Source of the DNA: Trichopus zeylanicus subsp. travancoricus
Lineage: Eukaryota > Streptophyta > Magnoliopsida > Dioscoreales > Dioscoreaceae
Length of the DNA stretch: 64,000 bases
Direction of reading: 5' to 3'
NCBI GenBank assembly: GCA_005019695.1
Contig: RXID01014944.1
Coordinates: 301,712-365,711, forward strand
The notes under the pieces were generated by a model. The model searched no databases and was not told the origin of the DNA. It saw nothing but the letters and a program-made list of their open reading frames with translations. Below, piece after piece: positions 1 to 9,611 of this stretch (position 1 is the first letter of the stretch; each line of letters starts with the position of its first letter). Made by a program: the position numbers and the translations under genes.

Positions 1-181
1 ATCACCTATAGCCAAGTGATATATTAGCAAAGGGATTTTGAATAAAATAAATTCTCAAGATTAGAAAGGAAGATGGTGAACCATCAGCTGGTGATGGTGA
101 AGGTGGATGGATACCCATGAATGAAAACATTCCTCGACTAAAGCATGATTCAGGAACCATGTCTGTAGTAGAAGTTAAAAT

Positions 182-221
<40 letters not shown>

Positions 222-932
222 CAGAACTTGGTAAAGTCCATATCTCCCTCACCATCTAAATATAAAATATCATCAGGAGGGCTTCCAAAATCCTCATCCA
301 GTTTACCTAAAAGGAGACAAAATTATCAAGTAAGAAAGAGAAGGGAAAAGAAAATAAAGATAGGATAAAGGAATTATCAATACCTATATATGATGAATGG
401 TCAGTTGATGTAGGAAAAGAAGAAGCTAGTATGACCCCTCTACTCAAACCCATATAAAAAAAACTGGCAAACTGGTATTGGTGAAGGAAGGGTCAATTTT
501 GCCCCTACATCTATATCAACTAGCTGGAAGGTAAGCACAAGGAATGAAGAAATTAGATATTGGGATGGTGTAGGTAGTGGTGTTCAACCCTGATCCTAAA
601 AATCTTAGTGCCTCTCATCTTGGACTCAATATAGGACCTTCATTGCCTTAGAAATGGTTATTAACAATGCTATAAGGGGGAATGGTCCTCTCTTTATTTG
701 GTTCAAGGTGAGCGAATTTATGAGTCAAGGCCTTCTACATCTCTTAGGTTCTCTGCCCCTTTGACTCTCTGCTACTCATTGCTTGCTTTTCTCTATTGCA
801 CAAATTGAGCTCTTTTTTGATAAAAACTCTAGATCAATGTGGAAATATCCTCCAATACTATTGAACCATGATGTTGTATATAGTGGAAGAATCTTGGTTT
901 CCCACTCAACATCAAGAATATAATATTTTAAA
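1..932. other. Uncharacterised AT-rich sequence left of the PMD relic
   Basis: No recognisable gene was found here. The stretch contains a TA microsatellite at 185-219 and short stop-ridden frames. It may be the downstream part of the antisense PMD-type relic that begins around 940, because that relic is read right to left and its tail would fall here. No protein similarity was recognised. Confidence 0.4.
185..219. repeat. (TA)n microsatellite
   Basis: An uninterrupted run of alternating T and A, about 17 dinucleotide units long. Open frames across it translate to Ile-Tyr repeats and are artefacts. Confidence 0.95.
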
Positions 933-939
933 TTATCTT

Positions 940-2240
940 GGAGACGAGTAAGATGTAACTAGTAGCCTACTAACTACCCATATATGATGTTGGTGAAGGA
1001 GCGAAAATAGTTTTAGGAAAGCCTTGGTCATACCTGAATTGCCAATAGAACTAATGTGGATTATAAGATTTTGCAGCCAAGTATTCTCGTAAGCGAAGTG
1101 GAAGCACCCTATGTCTGAAAAAGATAATATACTCATAAGCTTTTGGAGATAATGAAAGATGAGCCACATCCAATAGCATCTTAGAATCAAAAGAGTGTAA
1201 GAGTAAGCTCCCTACTCAAAATTTTGAGGATCCTACATATGCCTCCTAGCCTCTTTGAAAGAGTAAGGAGAAGCGACCGTATTCATAATCTAAATCATCT
1301 TAGAAATAAGGACCAAATATAAGTGACACAGCTTCTTGATTTCATCACTAGACTCCAACTCAGTATATATCATCTAAAAGTGGGCATAAATCTAGACATA
1401 AAGAAAATGGATGAGAAACCAAGTCAAAGAGTTACATGTCCTGTAGGACTATCCACTATTACTCTAAGATCCACATATATCAAACCCAAAACTATAGGAG
1501 CTAGAGCAACTTTTTGTCTATGTGCCATCCTATAGGCCATCACAAATGTCTTTGGGTGAATGTATTGCGTACCATGTGGCATTACAAAATGGCAAAGCCA
1601 TAGATAGAGGGAAGCAACAATTTTGGGGCCAAATTCTAGAAGGATATCTCTTGTGTCATGCATAACCCTATCAAGATCTAATTGGCTCACTCATTAAAGT
1701 TCTGTCATCAAAAAGCTCAATCCAATGGTCAAAATACACTCACTTCTGATTATTCAGAAAATATGTCACCATCCAATCATAAATTTTAAAGAGATCATGT
1801 AGAATGTTGCTGAAGTCAAGGCTTATATGGTAATTAGTAGGAATATATTTGTCATACAAACACCCAAGGATGGAAATCCCAGCTAGTTGTCTTATGTCTC
1901 ATAAAAAAAATACCAATCTTGCTATATAGGGTGTGGAAGGTGTTTGTAGTGTGATTCCACATCTCCATCATGCCACATAAAATTCTCGAGTCTCATGCAT
2001 ACTACCCTTTGGATGTTATGATTCCTGCTAAAATGTCAAGGCCTATAAGTTAAGCCAAAAATTGAGATACCACATCATCAATGCACTCTAAGTAATTTGG
2101 TAAAATTGGTACTACTCCAATAAGTGGGAAGGATCTTCCCCAGTAGAAGAACGACCATTCAAGATACGAAATCTTAGGATTTCTGAAGACTCCTATTGCC
2201 TAAAATACCTAACTGGTTCCAGTTGAAGGACTCACTAATC
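940..2240 (-). pseudogene. Plant mobile domain (PMD, aminotransferase-like) relic, antisense to the adjacent LTR
   Basis: Read on the minus strand, the translation passes through a series of PMD landmarks in the expected order. There is a 'LPNYLECIDDVV' block near 2,100. A 'WNHTTNTFHT' block lies near 1,950, and a 'GCLYDKYIPTNYH' block near 1,850. A 'HRQKVALAPIVLGLIYVDL' block sits at about 1,460-1,530, and an 'RQFGYDQGFP' type block near 1,030. Stops and several frameshifts separate them, so the gene is dead. PMD proteins occur both as host genes (MAIN/MAIL family) and inside plant transposons. Here a purine tract and an LTR-like start lie just downstream on the plus strand (2,616-2,640), so this copy most likely was an extra antisense ORF between pol and the 3' LTR of a gypsy element. 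A stand-alone DNA transposon gene is the alternative. Limits are approximate. Confidence 0.72.
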
Positions 2241-3120
2241 CCATTAGCACATGGCATCCCTTCTTTGGAAAAGTGAGAAAACGGATGGTAATTATCAAAT
2301 TTCATCATTTTCAATGCTCCTGAGGTTAATACATGATAAATATTTTATCATCAATTTCAAAAATAGGAAGGAAGCAACGTAGAACCAAATTGTCTTCCTT
2401 CTCATTCCAAATTATTTTAATCACAAGAGGCTCTATAGTACCTTAAAAAAAAAGATAGGCAAACAAACTAAAATAGGAGAAAATAAGCTATTATAATATG
2501 GTAAGAAAAGAAGTGAGGGCCCTTACCTGTCAGATACTTGCAAAAGAAACAAATCAAGATTAAATACTAACTATTATTCTCATCCACTCCTTTCATCAAG
2601 AAAAACTCATGAGTGGATGCAAAGGGGGCACTTTGTTTAAGTAGATTTTTTAACTCAACTTCTACTTTGAGTTTGACAAGAATTAGAGTTAAACTTTGAA
2701 TTTAGTTCATAATGGACGGGGTCCAATTTAAATAAATATGGGCTAAAACTTTAAGCTCAAAAACTAAATTGGACCACACTGGTCAACTAGTCAATGGATT
2801 TTGCTAGCAAGAATAGGGGAAAACTCACAGCTGGACAACCAGTTTCTTAACTAATCCACCGATTGGAGTAAGCTGGGCCAATGCACTCCTAACTGGATAA
2901 CCAGTTTCTCAACCGATTGACTGGTATGGGTTGCAATCTATGAATTTGGAAACTAATCTTTCTCCAAATTCATCACCAAGCAAGAGAATTTTTGTTTAGA
3001 GATTACAATTTCAAAATATATTAATCAAAGATCTAGATCTGAGAGCTAAAGGCAAGAATATATCCGTCAAATGTCAAAATAAAATCAATCAACGATTCAA
3101 TTTGAGGATTCTCTTAACCC

Positions 3121-3128
3121 TATAAAAG
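3121..3128 (+). promoter_or_regulatory. TATA box of the LTR-like block
   Basis: TATAAAAG preceded by 'aaccc' and followed by a purine-rich stretch, about 490 bp into the LTR-like block. Its position fits a U3/R boundary promoter. Activity is unknown. Confidence 0.5.
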
Positions 3129-3814
3129 AGAGCAAGAGCACAAAAAAATGATTTTTGAGATGAATTTTGGTAGAATTTTGGGATGATTTTTGCAGGAATT
3201 TAGAGAATGAAACTCAGAGAAAAGGGAGATCGAGAGAGCACTATCAAGAAGGCAAGAAGATGTGAGGCTACTATCTTGCTCTTTTGTTTCTTTTTCCTAT
3301 TTTTCTCTTGCTCCCTCCTTTGTCTTTTACAAGGTTTTTGGGACTACTACAGCCCCTCCCATTTCTTTGTTGCTTGTAATGTCCTTGCTACCCCATGCTC
3401 CTTTTACCTCCCATAGAATACTTTACTGCCTAAGTTCGGGTGACTGAACCCAAGGGACCAAGAGTTTGGACCACACCACAAGCACCTCCTTTGCCCCACC
3501 AATACTATGGCCACCCGTAGTCTCATGTATCAATGAATCTCTCACCACTATGGCCACCCATGGTCTCATGCACCAATGAACCCCCACCATCAACATGGCC
3601 ACTCGTGGCCTTGCGTACTAGCAAACTTTCATCACCATCACAGCCACCCACAGTCTTGCCTCTACCATGACACATCTTGCTAAGGAACTCAAACTTTGAA
3701 GCTTGCCATGAAGTTCTTTAAATATAAACAAAGATATTGATGAGAACACATTTGAACTGATGATAGAATGAGAACAAAAGAGAACTAAAAACTCACAACA
3801 AGTCTAGGGCCACG

Positions 3815-4300
3815 CTATAAACTTAGCCGAAAGTTAATTCGGACTATAGGCTAGCTTGTGGGTTTACCAAAAATCTATTCAAACTATAGGATAGCATGTA
3901 GGCCCACCGAACATTTATTTGAACTATAAGCTAGCTTGCGAGCTTGTCAAATGTTTATTAGGACTCTAAGCCAACCTATCTGATAGGCCAGTATGTGGGC
4001 TCACTGTATATCTATTTGAACAATAGGCTAGCTTATGAGCTCACCAAATGTTTATTCAGACAATAGGCCAATTTGTGAGCTCATTGAACATTTATTTGGA
4101 CTATAGGCCAACCTATGAGCTTGTCAAATAGATATTCAAATTATATGCTAGCCTGCAGGCTCACCAAATGCCTATTTAGACTATAGGCTAGCTTACATGC
4201 TTGCCAAACATTTACTCAAACTATAGACTAGCCTGTGGGTTTGTCAAACATTTTTTAGGATCATAGGCCAGCCTGTGGGCTTGCTAAAGGTCTATTTATG
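3815..4300 (+). repeat. 40-bp tandem array inside the LTR-like block
   Basis: About 12 degenerate copies of a 40-bp unit of the type 'ctataggctagcttgtgggc' followed by 't(c)accaaatgtttattcaga'. The centre of many units contains an inverted repeat such as AGCC-TGTG-GGCT or the palindrome AGCCTGCAGGCT. One unit is expanded to nearly 60 bp around 3,965-4,020. Confidence 0.85.
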
Positions 4301-5108
4301 ACAACATGAGTGCTCTCAAACCAAAGCAAATCGATAAGCATGAATCGATGGGACCAAAATGACTCAATCACACTAAACTCAAAGCTAACTAAACTAAAAT
4401 AAACAAACAAAACCAAATTGACTCAAAACAAATCATCAAAGGGACCTAGAACGAAAGATCAAAACTAGTCTAGATAGGTAGAAAAATACTCAGTCGGTCA
4501 ATCGGTACCCTAATGAATCATTCATTTCAATCAGAAAACTAATTGGCTAGGTTCAGAATCAATTCAAATTGGGTCAAGTCTCGATCAGCTCTGACCTGGG
4601 TCAATTTAGGTTCAAACCAAGTCAGCTTAGAAGCAAGACCAAGTTTAAATCAAACTCCAATCAAGTCAAACAATATCCAAACTAAACCAAAACAATTTGA
4701 AATGGATTCTGATTAAGCCAAGTCATGACAAGTTTAAATTGAGGGCCAATTGAATAAAAGAATATTCAAACTAAGCCACAATAAGTTTGAGTAGGACTCT
4801 AAGGTAAGCCAAATGTTGTTTTAAGAAAGGTTTACAATTTCGGTTTTGGGACCGACTGAAACCGATACGTTTCGGCAGTTTCGGTTTCAGTTTCGGCCGT
4901 TTCGATTTCGGGCGAAAGAATTTTTTAAATTATTAATTGGTCGTTGACCAGAGTTTGACTATATTTTGACTGTACTTTGACTTCAAATTAAAAATACGAT
5001 AAAATATTAAAAAAAATTGAAATAATTTAGAAAATTATGAATAAATTTATACTTAATTTTACAATAATTTAAAATATTATTTAAGCTAATTAAAATTAAT
5101 TTTGATAA

Positions 5109-5470
5109 TTAGTCACTGATATTGTCTACTTTTAATATATATTTGTGTATTAAAAAAACATTCAAGAAATTGATATTAATATGATTAAAATTTAAAAACA
5201 TCATTTCATATATGATATAAATCCACGTCTTATAACCACATGCTGTTCCGAGGTGGATCTTGAAGAGATTGATATTTTTGATCACCATACTCATTAGTAC
5301 GATGGAATTGTGATCGATAGTATTGTTTAGCGTGCGGATAGCAGGAAGTGGTATGGTCCTACATTGACTGATGATATCCTGGATTGTATGAAGACATCTC
5401 GCTCTGATAACCATCATAGTAGTTATATCTCGCATCATCTGTTGGACCTTGATTAACATCTTGCCCACCA
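5109..5470 (-). pseudogene. hAT transposase C-terminal remnant
   Basis: On the minus strand one frame reads through Y-P-H-A-K-Q-Y-Y and ends 'QDPPRNSMWL' followed by a stop, near 5,235. The plus-strand hAT relic at 22.45-22.71 kb ends in the same way ('QDPPQISMWL' and a stop) after a matching Y-P-H-T-K stretch. The two are therefore C-termini of one transposase family. The rest of the reading frame is missing or replaced by the GC-rich repeats upstream. Confidence 0.65.
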
Positions 5471-5499
5471 TGCGAATTATACTAACCAGCACAGTAAAC

Positions 5500-6290
5500 C
5501 CTAAACCGAACCGAGAGCGGGGGCAAGCATCATCGCCGGCCGACCTGCGCTCGCGGGGGGAGCTACGCTCGGCGGTCGAGCTGCCCTCGCTGGCGGAGCT
5601 GCCGAAGATGCCGGGCTGCTGAGCTCGTCGGAGATGCCAGAGATGCCGCGCAGGGATGCCGGACATAACTGAGATGCCAGTTTCGAGCCCTGAGCTCGCT
5701 GTGGGTGCCATGGGCGAGCTGCGGTCGGCCCAAGTGTGCTGAGGATGCCGCCGGTGTGCTGCGCTCACCCCATGTGTGCTGAGCTCGCCGCCGACGCCCT
5801 GAGCTCGCCGTCGGCGCACTCAGCTCGCCCTGCGTGCGCTGCGGTCACCCCGCACACGCTGAGTACCCCCCGCGCGCGCTGAGCTCGCCCCGCGCGCGCT
5901 GAGCTCGCCATGCACGCACTGAGCTCGCCGCCGGAGCCCTGCGCTCGCCGCCGACGGCCTGCACTCCCTGCAGCCGCTCCGCGCTCCCTGCGGCAGGCCC
6001 GCGCGCCCTGCGGCTGCCCCAACCGCCCTGTGCCCGCCCCGTGCGGCCTGCCGGCTGCCCGAGCACGCCGCCCTTGCCCGCAGTCACCCGCAGTGCATGG
6101 CCCTCGCCCGCCCTCGCCGCAGTCGCCCCCAGCCGCCCTCGCCCGCCCTCGCCCGCAGCCGCCCCGAGCCTGCCGCCCTCGCCGCGCCCTCGCCCGCAGT
6201 CGCCCTCGCCCTCGCCCGCAGTCGCCCTCGCCCTCGCCCGCAGTCGCCCCCGCCCTCGCCCGCAGCCGCGCTGCAACGCCGAAACCCTAA
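5500..6290. repeat. GC-rich minisatellites inside the hAT element
   Basis: An abrupt GC-rich island in an AT-rich region. Between about 5,760 and 5,950 a unit of roughly 20-30 bp containing 'gctgagctcgcc' is repeated. Between about 6,060 and 6,275 a unit close to 'ctcgccctcgcccgcagtcg' (24-bp class) is repeated. Long open frames in all six readings are by-products of the GC content and encode only Arg/Ala/Gly/Pro-rich low-complexity peptides. Confidence 0.85.
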
Positions 6291-6449
6291 ACTGAAACGT
6301 TTTTTAGGGTTTCGGCCGAAACCGCGAACCATGGTTTTAAGTATACTTTTAAATTCTATTCCGAATTGGGGTTGGATTCTTGATGAGCTAAATTTAGATG
6401 TTGGATTTGAGCCTAAATTAGGATCAAATGCTAAAATAAGATTTGGACA

Positions 6450-6930
6450 AATTGAGACTTGCAAATAAACTCCTAAATTTTTTATTTGCAAATGAATCCC
6501 AAATTATATTAAAAAGGACCTTGAAAGTTTAAAAATTTTACAAATGTGTTCTTTTACAAAACAACTCTTGAAATTTGTAAAATTACATTTTGGTCTGATT
6601 TTTCTTGGGAAATTTATAAAATAAACCTCTCAAAACTTTTTATTTACAAATAAGCCCAAATTTTATTCAAAAAAGATCTTGAAAATTTTAGAATTTTACA
6701 AAGATGTCCTTTTTTGTAAAAAGATCCTTGACTTGTAAAATTACATTTTTGTCCAACTTTTTGAAAATTTATAAATAAATTTCTTGAAATTTTTTACTTA
6801 CAAATGAGTCCAAATTTTTTCAAAAAGAACCCTAAAAATTTTAAAATATGTGATTTTTGTGAAAAAAATCCTAAATCTTATGAAATTACACTTTAATCTA
6901 ATTTTTCAGAAAAATTTGCAAATAACCCCA
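6450..6930 (+). repeat. About 155-bp AT-rich tandem repeat in the 5' LTR
   Basis: Three degenerate units of the theme 'acaaataagtccaaatttt - attcaaaaaggaccttgaaa - ttttacaaatgtgtcctttt - gtaaaattacatttt'. The same theme recurs in the 3' LTR (about 17,240-17,690). A reverse-oriented version is found at the right end of the window (63.68-64 kb). Confidence 0.7.
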
Positions 6931-8109
6931 TTAAATTCGTCATCGAAAAATGGTATGGAATCTAGATTTTCTCATTAGGAAACAAATCCAATCAATTATA
7001 TGATTTTGGCATATAAAATTCACCCCAATCAAATCCTATTCATTTCCAAAACGAAATCAATCAATCAGAATCCCATTATACTCATCATATCTTCTTAATT
7101 TGGCTCTGAAATCTTCTTCAAAGCAACGGAAAACCATCATAGGGCTTAGGAAGAAGGAATCAGGAACAAGAATCAAGACAAGCTCTCGAGCACAAAAGGG
7201 GTTAATATACTTAGCTTTTTTTTTTCTTGCTTCTTTTCTCCCTCTCTTCTCTACCTTGGGTTTTCCCTTCTACCCATGTAGCTGCCCCAAACTCAACCCC
7301 CACACACCGCGCTAGAGCTGCCCACGACCTTGCTTAGTCTTACCACCCATGGCTATCTTTCCTCGTGCTGATCATCACCAAACCCAACCACTACCACCTA
7401 AGGGAGGCCCAATCGAGCACCATTCCTTCACTTGAACCTAGCTACAATTGCCAGAGCCTTTGTTCTAGCGCTACTAATGAAGCTCCACCGTCGGAGCTAC
7501 CATTATTGCCACTCACTCCCTGTGCCTCCCTCCTTGCTCGCCAGCACTCTCACCTTCCCATAGATGAAACCAGCCAAATCCAGCCAATCCAGCCAAGAGA
7601 AGCCGTAGTGGGGCATCCCCTGCCCCATCACAAATGAAGGCGGCTAGATCGGACCAGGAGGTAGCTACATCCAACCCAAAATAGGCACCAGTTGTGTCCA
7701 ACCATATCCAACCAGAGAAGGAGACTGAGCCGGCCGTCTAGTCGTAGGGAAGCTAACAAAAAAAATTGAAAGTGGAGAAGGGGGTTGTGGGTTAAGGAGA
7801 GAAGGAGATGAAGTATAAAAGAAAAAAAATGAAAAAGCAAGTTGACCAAAAAAAAAGAGTTGCATCATACCTTGATTTCCATGCCACCGTGGCCACTTGT
7901 GATCCTTGGGATCTTGACGGGTTTCATTCTCACTGCGGCCACCCGTGGCCCCTCTCAAAGATGACGATGAAGATAGTGGACTCTGCGACCTTGCTGTAGT
8001 TACCCATGGCCTCCTCGAAGATAGTGATGAAGATGATGGACTTCGTGACCTCTCTACGGTCACCCATGGCCTCTCGAAAAAGGTGATGAAAATAATGAAT
8101 CCCCATTGC

Positions 8110-9365
8110 ATCTAGCCAGCTTTCAAGCTCGTGCCAACTAGCCTTTTAGCTTGCATTCAAGCTAACCTTTAGGCTCGTGACCTAGCTAGCCTTAGGGCAT
8201 ACATATAGTCAGCCTTCGTGCTCACACTTAGCTAGCCTTCGGGCTCACGACCAAGCTAGCCTTCAAGCTCATATTAGGCCAACCTTCGAACTCTCATCTA
8301 AGCTAATCTTTGGGCTCGCATTTAGCCAGCCTTCGAGCTTGCATCCAATCCAACCTTCGACTTGCACTATGCTAGCCTTCAGACTCATACCTCAACCAAC
8401 CTCCACACTCATATCAAAACTAGCCTTTAGTCTCTTACTAAGTTAGCCTTCAGGCTCGCATCAAAGCTAACCATTGGGTTCATACTTAGCCGGCCTTTGG
8501 GCTCGCATCCAAGCCAACCTTTAGGCTCACACCTAGTCAGCCTTCGGGCTCATATTTAGCTAGCCTTTGGACTCGCATCCAAACTAGCCTTCGAGCTCAC
8601 ATCTAAGCTAGCTTTCAGGCTCACACTTAGTCATCCTTTAGGCTTACACTAAGATAGCCTTCAGGCTTGCACCTTAGTCAACCTTCTAGCTCGCATCAAA
8701 GCCAGCCTTTAGGCATGCACTAAACTAGCCTTCAAGCTTGCATCCAAGCCAACCTATGGGCTCACATCTAAGCTACCGTTTGGGCTTACGTCAAAGCTAG
8801 CTTTCAGACATGCACTTAGTTAGCCTTCAAGCTAATAGTTAGCCAGCCTTTGAGCTTGCATCTAAGCTAGCCTTTGGATTTATGTCAAAGCTAGCCTTCG
8901 AGCTCATACTTAGCTAGCCTTCGGGTTCAGACCTAACCAACCCTTAGGCTCTCACTTAGCCAATCTTCTAACTTGCATACTAACCAACCTTTGGGCTTAT
9001 AATTAGCCAGCCTTTGGACTTGTACTTAGCTAGCCTTTGGACTCGTATTTAAGCCAGTCTTCAGGCTCACATCTAAGCCAATTTGTGGGCTCACACTTAG
9101 CCAACCTTCGAGCTCATATCTAAGTAAGCTTTTGAGCTTGCACTTAGCTAGCCTTTGGACTCGCATCCAAGCTAGCCTTTGAGCTCGCACTTAGCCAGCT
9201 TTTGGACTCACATCTTAGCCTACCTTTGGGCATGCACCCAGTCAATCCTCTAGCTTGCATTTAGCTAGCCTTCATGCTCACACTCAGCCAACCTTGAGGC
9301 TCGCATCATCGTCAGCCTTTAGGTTTGCATCCTTAGCCAACCTTCAAGGATAGATCTAAGTCAGT
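8110..9365 (+). repeat. 24-bp minisatellite array of the 5' LTR
   Basis: Roughly 50 degenerate copies of a 22-25-bp unit with consensus TAGCCTTCGGGCTCGCATCTAAGC. The core AGCCTTCGGGCT is a self-complementary 4-bp stem around TTCG. Exact cores are seen at 8,234-8,245 and 8,539-8,550. The 3' LTR carries the same array at 18,950-19,590 with about half as many units. Confidence 0.9.
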
Positions 9366-9611
9366 CTTTGAAATTAAGCTCCAAGTTTATTTTAGATCAT
9401 CATAAATAGTCAAGAACCCTTAAATCAAACTACTTAACATGGAGTAATTCAATTATATTAAAATTAAACTCAATTAAAACAAATGGACCAAGGCCAAGTT
9501 GGGTCAAATGGATTTATGGTCAAAGAAATGGGTTAATATCTAAATTGAACTAAACTCTAAAAAAATCTAAATTGGGTTAACCTAAATCAAGTAAACTCAG
9601 ATTTAACCCTA

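Larger units (their letters stand above)
2634..4817 (+). mobile_element. LTR-like block of a Tat-type gypsy element
   Basis: The block starts TGTTTAAG, directly after a purine-rich 'gcaaaggggg' tract. That matches the layout at 16,991, where the 3' LTR of the next element starts TGTTTAAG after a purine tract. Order within the block is: unique AT-rich start; a TATA box at 3,121; a pyrimidine-rich leader (3,270-3,420); a 'gtggccaccc' short-repeat zone (3,480-3,670); a 40-bp tandem array (3,815-4,300); and an A-rich tail rich in 'aaactaaa' words. The same order is seen in the two LTRs of the 6.3-21.1 kb element. It continues up to the hAT insertion at 4,826. The true 3' end is not resolved. Confidence 0.6.
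4826..6333 (-). mobile_element. Non-autonomous hAT-type element with GC-rich cargo
   Basis: The element is bounded by the 8-bp direct repeat GTTTTAAG at 4,818-4,825 and 6,334-6,341. An 8-bp duplication is the hallmark of hAT transposition. The ends form imperfect terminal inverted repeats: the left end 'aaaggtttacaatttcgg' and the reverse complement of the right end 'catggttcgcggtttcgg' agree at 12 of 18 positions, most differences being transitions. Inside, on the minus strand, come GC-rich minisatellites (5,500-6,290) and then a remnant of a transposase C-terminus (5,109-5,470). A family assignment by sequence search was not possible here. Confidence 0.7.
6342..9611 (+). mobile_element. Truncated 5' LTR of Tat-lineage gypsy element 1
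   Basis: The block order matches the 3' LTR at 16,991-21.1 kb: an AT-rich degenerate repeat with 'acaaatgagtccaaatttt' words (6,450-6,930), a pyrimidine-rich leader (7,080-7,800), a 'gtggccacccgtgg' zone (7,880-8,070), a 24-bp tandem array (8,110-9,365), and an A-rich tail. The last aligned stretch is 'gttaacctaaatcaagtaaa' (9,577-9,596), which corresponds to 'gttaacctaaactaaataaa' near 19,803-19,822. Beyond 9,611 similarity stops and gag-like coding begins. The 3' end of this LTR and the primer binding site are therefore deleted. The left boundary is uncertain. Confidence 0.6.

Noticed and set aside
2..368. Small frames across the TA microsatellite on both strands
   Set aside because: They are made largely of Ile-Tyr dipeptides from the simple repeat, with no conserved sequence.
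5765..6491. Several long overlapping frames on both strands with Arg/Ala/Pro/Gly-rich products
   Set aside because: They are open because GC-rich tandem repeats contain few stop codons. All six frames are open in parts, and no domain or codon bias supports a protein.
8110..9365. Regular short repeats that could suggest a CRISPR-like array
   Set aside because: Units are contiguous and degenerate with no unique spacers of constant length, the host is a plant, and the array lies inside an LTR.
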